Positions 51,592-59,509 of a DNA stretch of 64,000 bases are shown here, piece by piece. Position 1 is the stretch's first letter. Each line of letters starts with the position of its first letter. Under the pieces are notes generated by a model, which worked only from the letters and a program-made list of their open reading frames with translations, did no database searches and was not told where the DNA came from. The position numbers and the translations under genes were made by a program. Source of the DNA: Crocinitomicaceae bacterium (GTDB lineage Bacteria; Bacteroidota; Bacteroidia; Flavobacteriales_D; Crocinitomicaceae); NCBI GenBank assembly GCA_030830895.1, contig JAURMC010000008.1, positions 62,001 to 126,000 on the forward strand. The letters are read 5' to 3'.

Positions 51592-52469
51592 TACTTTCCT
51601 TTAAGTTCCATTGCATATAACGTATTCATCATGAGCGATGCAATAGTCATAGGACCTACTCCTCCGGGTACGGGAGAAATCATGCTACATTTTTTCGCCA
51701 CATTGGCGAAATCAACATCACCGGCTAAACGCCATCCTTTTGGTTTACTTGTATCGATTAAACGCGTTGTCCCCACATCTATAACCACGGCACCTTCTTT
51801 AACCATATCTTCTTTAATAAATCCTGGCTGTCCTACGGCAGCAATTAGAATATCAGCATTGCGACAAACTTCAGAAAGGTTTTCAGTTTTCGAGTGTGCA
51901 AGAGTAACCGTACAATTTCCTGGGTTCGTGTTTCTACCTAACATAATGGAAAGCGGCATTCCAACAATGTTACTTCTACCAATAATTACACAATTTTTTC
52001 CTTCTGTAACAATATTTTTACGTTTGATGAGTTCCAAAATACCTGCAGGTGTGGCTGGTAAAAAACCAGGTAAATTAACCACCATATTTCCTAAATTTCT
52101 TGGATGAAATCCATCTACATCCTTCATTGGATGTATTGCTTGCGTCACTTTCAATTCATCAATATGAGCTGGCAACGGAAGTTGAACAATAAATCCATCT
52201 ATGCTTTTATCTTCGTTTAAGGATTGAACTTTTGCTAATAAAACTTCTTCAGGAACCGAGTCGTCATAGCGAATTAAAGTACTCTCGAAACCAATTTCCT
52301 CACACGCTTTAACTTTATTATTCACATAGGTCATAGAGGCCCCATCTATGCCTACCAATACGGCTGCTAGGTGAGGAATTTTTTTGTTTTCTGCCTTCCG
52401 TTTAAGAACTGCTTCTCGAAGTTCTTGCTTTACTTCTTGAGCAATTGCTTTACCATCAATGATTTCCAT
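51591..52469 (-). CDS. folD: methylenetetrahydrofolate dehydrogenase / cyclohydrolase
   Basis: A 292-residue bifunctional FolD interconverting 5,10-methylene-THF and 10-formyl-THF with NADP. Motifs are SMTYVNNKVKACEEIGF (catalytic Lys region), IDGFIVQLPLPAHID, KDVDGFHPRNLG, PATPAGILELI, VIIGRSNIVGMPLSIML and the final SPVPGGVGPMTIASLM. A -7 element ends 4 nt before the ATG. It is divergent from the outer-membrane gene at 52547. Confidence 0.97.
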   Translation of the reverse strand: MEIIDGKAIAQEVKQELREAVLKRKAENKKIPHLAAVLVGIDGASMTYVNNKVKACEEIGFESTLIRYDDSVPEEVLLAKVQSLNEDKSIDGFIVQLPLPAHIDELKVTQAIHPMKDVDGFHPRNLGNMVVNLPGFLPATPAGILELIKRKNIVTEGKNCVIIGRSNIVGMPLSIMLGRNTNPGNCTVTLAHSKTENLSEVCRNADILIAAVGQPGFIKEDMVKEGAVVIDVGTTRLIDTSKPKGWRLAGDVDFANVAKKCSMISPVPGGVGPMTIASLMMNTLYAMELKGK

Positions 52470-52473
52470 AGGA

Positions 52474-52481
52474 CAAAGTTA
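52474..52481 (-). promoter_or_regulatory. -7 promoter element of folD
   Basis: The minus strand reads TAACTTTG, matching TAnnTTTG, and ends 4 nt before the folD ATG, another predicted leaderless start. Confidence 0.55.
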
Positions 52482-52528
52482 ACGATAAAAGTGCAGAACC
52501 TAAACAATAGCTTTTAAACCATGTTCTG

Positions 52529-52536
52529 TATCTTTG
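52529..52536 (+). promoter_or_regulatory. -7 promoter element of the bshA-elbB-meaB operon
   Basis: TATCTTTG matches TAnnTTTG and ends 10 nt before the ATG at 52547. Confidence 0.55.
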
Positions 52537-52546
52537 TAAAAAACAA

Positions 52547-53128
52547 ATGCGAATGAAACAGATCCTATTTCAGCTTTTTTGGCTTCCACTTTTCAGTTTC
52601 GCCCAAGTAGCTTTCAATGGTTCAGAACTTGGAGTTGAACTTTACGCAGGGGCTTCAAACCTTGGAGGTTCCGTAGGTGGCGATTTAAAATATGCCGCAA
52701 TCTTGAATGAAAATTGGGCCGTTGGCCCTTCCTTCCGCTTGCAACGAACTTGGTCAAATAATTTTGGTCAAAAAATAGGGTTTTCGGTGTATGGTGGCGG
52801 AATTTTTGCACACTACCGGATTAAAAACACCTTATTTCTCGGTGGAGAATACGAACTATTAAAAAGCCCTTACAATTTTATTTTTTTCAATTATTCCGAC
52901 AAACAATGGGCTTCAACCCTATTTCTTGGTGGTGGATTTTCACGCGATTTTAATAACAAAATCCGTGTAAATGGTGGGATTTTTTATGATGTAATCAATG
53001 CCGAAAACAGTCCGTTCCGTTCCAGTTATTCGGTACGAATTAAAAATGAAATGGGCCAAGTAGTTCGAATATTACCCATGATTTATCGCATCACTTTTTT
53101 CTTTCCCCTAGGAGGTAGCAAGGAATGA
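52547..53128 (+). CDS. outer-membrane beta-barrel-like hypothetical protein
   Basis: A 193-residue protein with a signal peptide ending near SFAQ. The mature part shows alternating hydrophobic strands with Gly and aromatic residues (GSELGVELYAGASNLGGSVGGDLKYAAI, FLGGEYELL, LFLGGGFSRDF), consistent with a small 8-stranded barrel. No family is recognised. It opens the operon and overlaps bshA by 4 nt. An alternative ATG two codons later (52553) is equally good. Confidence 0.7.
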   Translation: MRMKQILFQLFWLPLFSFAQVAFNGSELGVELYAGASNLGGSVGGDLKYAAILNENWAVGPSFRLQRTWSNNFGQKIGFSVYGGGIFAHYRIKNTLFLGGEYELLKSPYNFIFFNYSDKQWASTLFLGGGFSRDFNNKIRVNGGIFYDVINAENSPFRSSYSVRIKNEMGQVVRILPMIYRITFFFPLGGSKE

Positions 53129-54255
53129 AAATAGGCATCGTTCTCTATCCAACCTTTGGCGGAAGTGGTGTTGTTGCCACGGAACTAGGTAAAGCTTTGG
53201 CTGTAAAAGGGCATCAGATTCATTTTATTACTTATTCCCAACCCGTGCGACTCGGACGCTTTCAGGAAAATATCTTTTACCACGAAGTTGCGGTCTCAGA
53301 TTACCCCTTGTTCGAGTTCCAACCATACGAAACCACCTTGGCATCAAAAATTTATGATGTTACTAAACATGAAGGTTTAGATATACTTCACGTGCACTAT
53401 GCAATACCACATGCTTCGGCTGCGTTCATGGCGCAAAAAATCTTGGAAGCAGAAGGAATTTTTATTCCGTTTGTGACCACGCTTCATGGCACAGACATCA
53501 CCTTAATTGGAAAAGACTCGTCATTCATTCCTGTGGTACAGTTTTGCATAAACGCATCAAATGCAGTGACGGCTGTATCAGAAAGCCTAAAAGCCGATAC
53601 CCTAACACACTTCAACATTACAAAGCAAATTCAGGTGGTGCCAAATTTCATCACTACGGATGAATTTTTACCTGAATCGCAACCCGAACGTCGGAGTGCT
53701 TATGCCCTACCAAACGAACCCATCTTATGTCACATTTCGAACTTCCGTAAGGTAAAACGTGTAGAAGATGTGATTCGTGTTTTTGAAAAAATTAACCACG
53801 TTCACCCTTCAAAGTTAATAATGGTTGGAGACGGCCCAGATCGCTATGCAAGTGAACAGCTTTGTCGTACACTAGGTCTATGCAATCGAATTATATATCT
53901 TGGAAAACTGCGTGAAACACGCCAGGTTCTCGAATTAGCTGATGTGTTTATTTTACCCTCTGAAAGCGAAAGCTTTGGCCTTGCCGCTTTGGAAGCTATG
54001 GCCGTTGGTGTACCTGTTATTTCAAGTAATACTGGAGGTATTCCAGAGGTAAATATCCATGGTTACTCAGGCTTTCTTTCACCTGTTGGTGACATTGATG
54101 AAATGGCGGAGAACACCCTTACTTTATTGGAGCCTAATCAAAAACAACAATTTAAAAACCAAGCATTTCAGCAAGCAAAAACTTTTAGCATTGATCGTGT
54201 TGTAAAAAAATACGAAGAAATTTATCTTAACTTAGTTTCAAAGAAAAAGTCATGA
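53125..54255 (+). CDS. bshA: N-acetyl-alpha-D-glucosaminyl L-malate synthase
   Basis: A 376-residue GT4 glycosyltransferase for the first step of bacillithiol synthesis, joining UDP-GlcNAc and L-malate. BshA features are the opening IGIVLYPTFGGSGVVATELGKALAVKGHQIHFI and FITYSQPVRL, HVHYAIPHASAA, the TLHGTDITLIG motif, SNFRKVKRVEDVI, and ESESFGLAALEAMAVGVPVISSNTGG (E-x7-E). Bacillithiol is the low-molecular-weight thiol of many Bacteroidota; the other bsh genes are not in the window. Confidence 0.93.
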   Translation: MKIGIVLYPTFGGSGVVATELGKALAVKGHQIHFITYSQPVRLGRFQENIFYHEVAVSDYPLFEFQPYETTLASKIYDVTKHEGLDILHVHYAIPHASAAFMAQKILEAEGIFIPFVTTLHGTDITLIGKDSSFIPVVQFCINASNAVTAVSESLKADTLTHFNITKQIQVVPNFITTDEFLPESQPERRSAYALPNEPILCHISNFRKVKRVEDVIRVFEKINHVHPSKLIMVGDGPDRYASEQLCRTLGLCNRIIYLGKLRETRQVLELADVFILPSESESFGLAALEAMAVGVPVISSNTGGIPEVNIHGYSGFLSPVGDIDEMAENTLTLLEPNQKQQFKNQAFQQAKTFSIDRVVKKYEEIYLNLVSKKKS

Positions 54256-54932
54256 ACATAGGCGTTTTATTATCTGGCAATGGCGTATATGATGGGTCAG
54301 AAATTCAAGAAGCTGTACTCACTTTATTGGGCATTGATGAAATGGGGTGGAAAGCAATATGCATCTCAATTGATAAGCCTCAACATCACGTAATTAATCA
54401 CCTAAACGGTGAGGTCATGGATGAATCGAGAAACATGCTCATTGAAGCGGCTCGTATCGCTAGAGGAAACATTACTCCTATTAATGAAATCAAAACTTCT
54501 GACCTTGACGCTTTGGTAATTCCAGGCGGATTTGGAAGCGCCAAGAATTTCACTAGTTGGGCCTTTGACGGGCCCGCAGGTAGTATATTACCTGAGGTGA
54601 AATTACTTTTGGTAAACCTCGTTAATGTGGGAAAACCCATTGTCGCACTCTGCGTTAGTCCAGTGGTAGTGGCCAAGGCATTCGAAGGTTCAACTATTCA
54701 CCCTACCCTTAGTTTAGGAAGTACTTCAGAAGCTTCACCATATGATATTCACGGATTTAATGCGGGATTAGAACTAACTGGGGCCATATCAACAGAGCGG
54801 ACCATACGTGAGGTTCTCGTAGATCCAGGGAACCGAATCATTTGCGCACCGTGTTACATGATGGAAGCACGAATCACAGAAATACATGCCAACATTAGGC
54901 AAGCATTGATGGCATTAAACGAATTACGTTGA
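54252..54932 (+). CDS. elbB: ElbB/DJ-1-type isoprenoid biosynthesis glyoxalase
   Basis: A 226-residue class I glutamine-amidotransferase-like protein of the ElbB branch. Motifs are NIGVLLSGNGVYDGSEIQEA, ESRNMLIEAARIARG, LVIPGGFGSAKNFTSWAFDG, the nucleophile elbow ALCVSPVV and CAPCYMMEARI near the end. ElbB homologues act as glyoxalase-like carbonyl-detoxifying proteins. Beside bshA, a thiol-biosynthesis gene, this would fit electrophile defence (inference). It overlaps bshA and meaB by 4 nt. Confidence 0.9.
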   Translation: MNIGVLLSGNGVYDGSEIQEAVLTLLGIDEMGWKAICISIDKPQHHVINHLNGEVMDESRNMLIEAARIARGNITPINEIKTSDLDALVIPGGFGSAKNFTSWAFDGPAGSILPEVKLLLVNLVNVGKPIVALCVSPVVVAKAFEGSTIHPTLSLGSTSEASPYDIHGFNAGLELTGAISTERTIREVLVDPGNRIICAPCYMMEARITEIHANIRQALMALNELR

Positions 54933-55978
54933 GCATCAATCTAGAGAAATACAATGAATGGGCCTCTAACCGCAAAGCTTATAGCGAAGGGTTAACCGCC
55001 GTTCAGCTCTTTCCAAAATTGAAAATGGGTGACCGAGGTGCACTTGCCTCAGCAATAACATTAATTGAAAGTTCAAATCCTTCTCATCGTACGGAAGCCA
55101 ATGCCTTAATTAACTTATGTCTCCCATACAGCGGAAACTCGTGGCGTATTGGTATAACTGGTGTTCCTGGTGTTGGAAAAAGTACCTTCATTGAAGCGAT
55201 TGGGCAAGTATTAGTTAACCAAGGAAATCGAATTGCAGTGATGGCTATTGACCCCAGCTCCAGCATAAGCGGTGGAAGTATCCTTGGTGACAAAACCCGA
55301 ATGGAATCTTTGTCTATGCGCGAAGAAGTATTCATCCGTCCAACAGCAACCGGAAAAACGCTTGGGGGAGTTGCACAACATACCCGTGAAACCATCATAT
55401 TGTGTGAGGCGGCAGGATATAACATCATCTTTATAGAAACTGTTGGTGTTGGACAAAGTGAAACGGTGGTGCATTCCATGGTTGATTTCTTTTTATTGTT
55501 AATGCTCTCTGGCGCAGGTGACGAATTACAGGGAATTAAACGTGGAATCATGGAAATGGCTGATGGCATATTAATTACCAAGGCAGACCAAGGCAACGAA
55601 CAAGCAGCAATTCATGCTAAACGTACCTATCAGAATGCGCTGCATCTGTTTACGGCCAAGGATAGTGGTTGGATTCCAAAGATAGAATGTATATCCAGTA
55701 TCGAAAAAATCGCGCTGAATCATCCCTTAAATTGGTGGAAATCCTTTTTCAATGAATGCACAAGTTCGGGGTATTTGAATCATAAACGCAAAGCCCAGGA
55801 TATACAATTTTTTGAAGAGAGCTTTCAACAGCAACTCAGTCTATTTATGGCGAATAACGAACAGATTAATAATGGATACAAGGACTTACAAAGTCAAGTA
55901 TTCAATGGAAATTGTTCACCATATGAGGCAGCAGATAAATTATTAAAATTATTTACCTCAGCACATGAAAACCTTTAA
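54929..55978 (+). CDS. meaB: MeaB/ArgK-family GTPase (methylmalonyl-CoA mutase chaperone type)
   Basis: A 349-residue G3E-family GTPase. Walker A is GITGVPGVGKST (about 76-86). IAVMAIDPSSSISGGSILGDKTRM, RPTATGKTLGGVAQHTRE, FIETVGVGQSETVV, ITKADQGN and the C-terminal dimer helices follow. The family loads and protects B12-dependent acyl-CoA mutases; no mutase gene is in the window. The start is a TTG that overlaps the elbB stop (TTGA). I keep it because the next Met would cut off the conserved N-terminal helix. Confidence 0.94.
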   Translation: MSINLEKYNEWASNRKAYSEGLTAVQLFPKLKMGDRGALASAITLIESSNPSHRTEANALINLCLPYSGNSWRIGITGVPGVGKSTFIEAIGQVLVNQGNRIAVMAIDPSSSISGGSILGDKTRMESLSMREEVFIRPTATGKTLGGVAQHTRETIILCEAAGYNIIFIETVGVGQSETVVHSMVDFFLLLMLSGAGDELQGIKRGIMEMADGILITKADQGNEQAAIHAKRTYQNALHLFTAKDSGWIPKIECISSIEKIALNHPLNWWKSFFNECTSSGYLNHKRKAQDIQFFEESFQQQLSLFMANNEQINNGYKDLQSQVFNGNCSPYEAADKLLKLFTSAHENL

Positions 55979-56171
55979 AATCAAAGGTGATTATATTGAA
56001 CTTATTGCATTGTTGAAAGCAATCGGGATTGCAGAAACTGGCGGACACGCAAAGCACTTAGTGGAAGAAGGTGAGGTTACACGGAACGGGGAAATCGAAA
56101 CGAGAAAACGTGCCAAACTCATACCAGGTGATGTAATCCGAGTATTAGAGCAGGAAATAATTGTAGCATGA
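55965..56171 (+). CDS. S4-domain RNA-binding protein (YbcJ-like)
   Basis: A 68-residue single S4 domain: GDYIELIALLKAIGIAETGGHAKHLVEEGEVTRNGEIETRKRAKLIPGDVIRV. The family binds structured RNA and some members help ribosome or RNA quality control. The start lies 14 nt inside meaB; the next gene overlaps its stop by 4 nt. Confidence 0.92.
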   Translation: MKTFKIKGDYIELIALLKAIGIAETGGHAKHLVEEGEVTRNGEIETRKRAKLIPGDVIRVLEQEIIVA

Positions 56172-56527
56172 GAACAGTGTTTATGATGTCATGGCTAGGG
56201 TTCATTTCTTTAAATAGCAGTTTTATTTTGGGACAGTCAAAAACTACTAACATGCCATCGTGCATATACATCCCAAACAACATCAGCATTCGATGTGACG
56301 ACTACAACAAGGATTATACCTTGGAAATACGTAGCGATAGCGAATGTCACATTCAAAAAATGGAAGTATTATCGAGGTGGGGAAACATCTTGTTTTCGAA
56401 GGAGGCTCCACCGTGGGTATGGTATGGTGGGAAAGAAGCCGCAGGAACATACAATGTGGTGGTTAGTTTTTTAAAAGAACATGGAGAAATAAAAACAATC
56501 ACTCAAGCGGTCTATTTAATTAAGTAA
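56168..56527 (+). CDS. minimal secreted protein: signal peptide plus T9SS type B sorting domain-like fold
   Basis: A 119-residue protein. A signal peptide ends near LGQS. Residues of about 32-119 carry the pattern of the type IX secretion type B (gliding-motility) C-terminal domain: IYIPNNISIRCDDYNKDYTLEI opening, the VLSRWGNILFS core (usually I-Y-N-R-W-G), WVWYGGKEAAGTYNVVV and the closing ITQAVYLIK. In normal cargo this domain follows a long passenger and directs secretion and surface attachment. Here almost no passenger exists. It could be a decoy, a plug, a sortase-like adaptor, or the remnant of a larger gene. Confidence 0.7.
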   Translation: MRTVFMMSWLGFISLNSSFILGQSKTTNMPSCIYIPNNISIRCDDYNKDYTLEIRSDSECHIQKMEVLSRWGNILFSKEAPPWVWYGGKEAAGTYNVVVSFLKEHGEIKTITQAVYLIK

Positions 56528-56623
56528 TGTTGGGTGTAGATTTTGAATCATTTTTCAACATATTTCAGGTCAAACATTAGTTCATGCAATGAACTATTAC
56601 ATTATTATATTTATATCTTGTTT

Positions 56624-56645
56624 GAAAAAGGGTAAGGCTACCCTT
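56624..56645 (-). terminator. terminator of the hypothetical gene at 56690-57400
   Basis: On the minus strand, AAGGGTA-GCCT-TACCCTT forms a 7-bp stem followed by a short T-run ending in C. It lies about 45 nt after the stop. The rest of the intergenic region 56528-56689 holds a few short dyads but no gene. Confidence 0.6.
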
Positions 56646-56689
56646 GAAAGAATTCATTTACTTATGTAAATCCTCCTCCCGAAAGTAAA

Positions 56690-57400
56690 TTACTTTCGTA
56701 AAATTCTCAATGATTGGTTGTCCATGTAATAATTCGCGAGAATCAGTTCCTCTGAATTTCCTTGGCAATCAAGGACTAAATACTCCCATAATACCCGTAT
56801 CTTATTTGTGGAGGGGGAGAGTTCAACTTGCAATGTTCTAGCCTGAAATGCATGCATGTTTCCCCCGCGGGGATGTTCTGCGTCAATCATCGCATCCAAA
56901 TCACGAAATTCTGAAGCATTTATGGTAAGCGAGTCCATTGCTAAAACAAGGCCTTGAACGTCGTAACAAACAAGCTTCATTTTAAATTCAGAACAATTAG
57001 CATTTGGGGGAGAAACAGCAACAAAACTCTCAAATTGCGCCACATAGGGCCTTTTAGTAAGTGAGTCCTTAAATGAGGAAATAATAACATCTTGATAAAG
57101 ATCTAACCTATTAGCATCGTATAATTCCATACGAAAATATACGTTTCCTGCATGCTTAGGCAATCCACATGTTTCATCACAATCAAAATCCCATTCACCT
57201 ATGGTTTTACCGTATTCCGAGACCCAATTTGTGCCGCCATTTTCTTTATAATGACTGTCCCAAAATTCAGGGAATTCCCAATCAGAATTTTCTGCACCAG
57301 AATTCAAAAGGAGGTTTTTGTTGATTTGAATTCCCTGCCCCGCAACATTAATCAATGAAACCAACACAATAAAGCAGCTAACGAACCAATTCATACGCAT
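56690..57400 (-). CDS. secreted hypothetical protein, probable carbohydrate-binding-like beta sandwich
   Basis: A 236-residue protein with a signal peptide ending near NVAGQ. The mature start NKNLLLNSGAENSDWEFPEFWDS has the pattern N-x-x-x-N-x-G-x-E-x-x-x-x-x-x-P-x-x-W of family CBM-type beta-sandwich domains. The end, NYYMDNQSLRILRK, fits the last strand. It could be a galactose-binding-like domain of a surface protein. No catalytic motif is seen. A 19-bp dyad (56680-56698) overlaps the stop codon. Confidence 0.65.
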   Translation of the reverse strand: MRMNWFVSCFIVLVSLINVAGQGIQINKNLLLNSGAENSDWEFPEFWDSHYKENGGTNWVSEYGKTIGEWDFDCDETCGLPKHAGNVYFRMELYDANRLDLYQDVIISSFKDSLTKRPYVAQFESFVAVSPPNANCSEFKMKLVCYDVQGLVLAMDSLTINASEFRDLDAMIDAEHPRGGNMHAFQARTLQVELSPSTNKIRVLWEYLVLDCQGNSEELILANYYMDNQSLRILRK

Positions 57401-57545
57401 TAGATTTAATTAAAAATAATCATTTTTTAAATTGCTATCGGAATTATTTGGCTTACAACCCTAAAAACTCCTTTACTAACAACAATAATAATAGGTATAA
57501 TGATTGTATTATCGAAAACAATTGGAAAAACCTTACTACATCATT

Positions 57546-58007
57546 TTACGAATCAACTAATTCATTTACATCATCAACAGAAATAATAATTGGATCAGAT
57601 ATACTTGAGATAATCAAAACTAAATTTATTGAACTTTTGGCCATTAACTTTACGTTACCCCATCCCTGTAGATGATAATAACCGTAAAATCCTAAAAGAC
57701 CACCGATGCCAAATTTTCTTCTCAGGTCAGAAAAATCAACTTTTTCTAGCCGCTCAATTTCTGTAATTCTAACTTCTCCAAGTATTCGTTTCAATACAAT
57801 TGAATTGGAATCTTTTACAACGCGAAAGGGAATTAAAAGAATGGATGAAAAAACAGCTATTGAAAATACAATAGACAAACTGATAGATAATGCAGTATCA
57901 ATATAAAATGAAATCACGGTGAGAACCACAAACGCTAAGGGAAGAATCCAAACCTGCTTTCTATCGTAACTAGATGGTATAATTTTAATACGCTTATCGA
58001 GGCGCAT
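57546..58007 (-). CDS. membrane protein with bacterial PH-like domain
   Basis: A 153-residue protein: two hydrophobic segments in the N-terminal third (about 20-60) and a domain of about 65-150 with RVVKDSNSIVLKRILGEVRITEIERLEKVDFSDLRRKFGIGGLLGFYGYYH. The F-G-x-x-G-x-x-x-G-F-Y-G core is characteristic of the short bacterial PH domain group (DUF/bPH type). Function is unknown; such proteins are often linked to membrane homeostasis. An AT-rich gap of about 150 nt separates it from its downstream neighbour. Confidence 0.75.
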   Translation of the reverse strand: MRLDKRIKIIPSSYDRKQVWILPLAFVVLTVISFYIDTALSISLSIVFSIAVFSSILLIPFRVVKDSNSIVLKRILGEVRITEIERLEKVDFSDLRRKFGIGGLLGFYGYYHLQGWGNVKLMAKSSINLVLIISSISDPIIISVDDVNELVDS

Positions 58008-58067
58008 TTGAAAAAAGCTATTTAATGTAAAGGTGGGATAATTAACGTCGTATTTGCAACTACTTTC

Positions 58068-59339
58068 CTAATCCCTACCTACATATTCCATGTATTCCAT
58101 TTTGGAAGAATCAAAAGTAAACTTAGCCGCAAGGCTTGAGGCATTGTCGTAATCCAATAAATGATCAGAAAGAAACTTAGCCACCTCTAATAGGTTGGCA
58201 TCGAAGGTGAATAAGTCCATTATTTTAACCGCATCCCCTGCATACAAACACTTATTTTTCAACGATATCTTGAGTGCCCCAACCCGATCGTCTTCAAAGG
58301 AATATCCATTCAACTCCGTCTTCAAAGTTTCTACATTCGAAAGGGTTTTAGAACATACCATTCGTCCATTGGAAGTTCCTCCAAGGCTGTTCGTAGGATT
58401 TGTCGAAGTTCCGTTACTTACATTGGTGTTACCATTCACCGTTGTAGTTGTATTCGTAGTGGTAGTTGTTGTAGTAGTTATCGTGGTATTCGAAGAATTC
58501 TGAGTTTCTGTTCCGCCATTCAGCGTTACATTGGTTGATGCACCGGGTACCGTTGCATTTACGGAAGGATTAACTCCATTCCCACTTACATTCACATTGA
58601 CGTTTGCACCCGGACGTGTATTGCTAGTGTTTTGTTGGGTTCCATTTCCTGTAACATTCACATTCATATTGACATTCTGCTCGCTAGGATCTACCACTTC
58701 ACCATTCATGTTCATATTTACATTCATGTTGATATTCTCTCCATTAACAGGATCGGAAATGGAAATATTTATACTACCATTCCCATTATTCGGAGGGGTA
58801 ACTGGGGTGTCGGTATTTGGAGTGGTTGGCGTTGGCGTAGTTTCGTTAAATTGAATTCCAACACTCCCATTTCCATTTCCATTCGTAGTATTTCCACCAA
58901 CTGTTGAAGTTTCCGTAGATACACTTTGTATAGTCGTTGTAGTGGTCGTAGATACTGCATCCGTAAATACGGCATTGTTATCCGGCCGAAAAGTAACCGT
59001 TCCCTCTGTCGCCGTGCCAGATGCAGGAACCATGCTCACCAATTGAAGCTTTCCAACTCCTTTTTTAAAAGTCACTCGAGTAGTTACGTCTTGAGGCGTC
59101 TCTAAAAAGAAATTTTTATCAATGTCTTTGGTTTTGCCATCTTCAAAAATTAGTTTAACAGAATATCCCCCATTTTTAATACCACTCACCACTACATTAG
59201 TTTGCGCAACTGAATTTTGCTTGATGCCATTCATTATCAAATAAAACTTTTGTCCGCCATTATTAAATACGATTAAATTACTTTGTGAAAAAATGGAAAA
59301 TGACAGAAAAAAAACTCCAAAAAATATACTTGCCTTCAT
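58068..59339 (-). CDS. secreted DUF4476 protein with Asn/Thr/Val low-complexity middle
   Basis: A 423-residue protein with a signal peptide ending near IFSQS. Residues of about 20-110 form a beta-rich region that may be a surface domain (VFNNGGQKFYLIMNGIKQN, GGYSVKLIFEDGKT). Residues 129-325 are low-complexity. Residues of about 327-418 match DUF4476 (CSKTLSNVETLKTELNGYSFEDDRVGALKISLKNKCLYAGDAVKIMDLFTFDANLLEVAKFLSDHLLDYDN). DUF4476 is common in Bacteroidota but unexplained. The N-terminal region plus flexible linker plus compact domain resembles a stalked surface protein. Confidence 0.85.
   Translation of the reverse strand: MKASIFFGVFFLSFSIFSQSNLIVFNNGGQKFYLIMNGIKQNSVAQTNVVVSGIKNGGYSVKLIFEDGKTKDIDKNFFLETPQDVTTRVTFKKGVGKLQLVSMVPASGTATEGTVTFRPDNNAVFTDAVSTTTTTTIQSVSTETSTVGGNTTNGNGNGSVGIQFNETTPTPTTPNTDTPVTPPNNGNGSINISISDPVNGENINMNVNMNMNGEVVDPSEQNVNMNVNVTGNGTQQNTSNTRPGANVNVNVSGNGVNPSVNATVPGASTNVTLNGGTETQNSSNTTITTTTTTTTNTTTTVNGNTNVSNGTSTNPTNSLGGTSNGRMVCSKTLSNVETLKTELNGYSFEDDRVGALKISLKNKCLYAGDAVKIMDLFTFDANLLEVAKFLSDHLLDYDNASSLAAKFTFDSSKMEYMEYVGRD
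58365..58955 (-). repeat. low-complexity region with NMNV and TTTT/NVNV repeats
   Basis: Residues 129-325 of the DUF4476 protein are built from Asn, Thr, Val, Gly and Ser. A degenerate (Asn-x)n motif (NMNV/NVNV, residues 203-252, DNA 58584-58733) and runs of Thr stand out. The codon third positions vary, so this is a degenerate protein repeat, not a simple DNA microsatellite. Confidence 0.85.
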
Positions 59340-59497
59340 AGCTTAATAATTTTTAATATATAATTCAACTATAAAAATAAGTCTTTATTAATTGTAATAA
59401 AATTATTTAACATAATCCAACCGACGAATTTGAAATTCAATCTAGTAAATTCAGCACAGTTTAGATGTAGAAAATCACTTCATTACATCAAGATTCC

Positions 59498-59505
59498 TAA
59501 TTTCG
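59498..59505 (+). promoter_or_regulatory. variant -7 element (TAnnTTCG) before the exonuclease gene
   Basis: TAATTTCG differs from TAnnTTTG at one base and ends 4 nt before the ATG at 59510. The AT-rich gap 59340-59497 holds no other clear signal. Confidence 0.4.
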
Positions 59506-59509
59506 CAGT

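Noticed and set aside
51631-52107. A 158-codon open frame antisense to folD
   Set aside because: It lies wholly within folD on the opposite strand, has no recognisable motif, and folD is a certain gene.
55084-55596. A 170-codon open frame antisense to meaB
   Set aside because: It is a shadow of the conserved GTPase frame, with unusual composition and no promoter or domain.
58195-58503. A Val-rich open frame antisense to the DUF4476 low-complexity region
   Set aside because: The Val runs are the reverse-strand reading of the Thr/Asn-rich repeat codons; no evidence of a gene.
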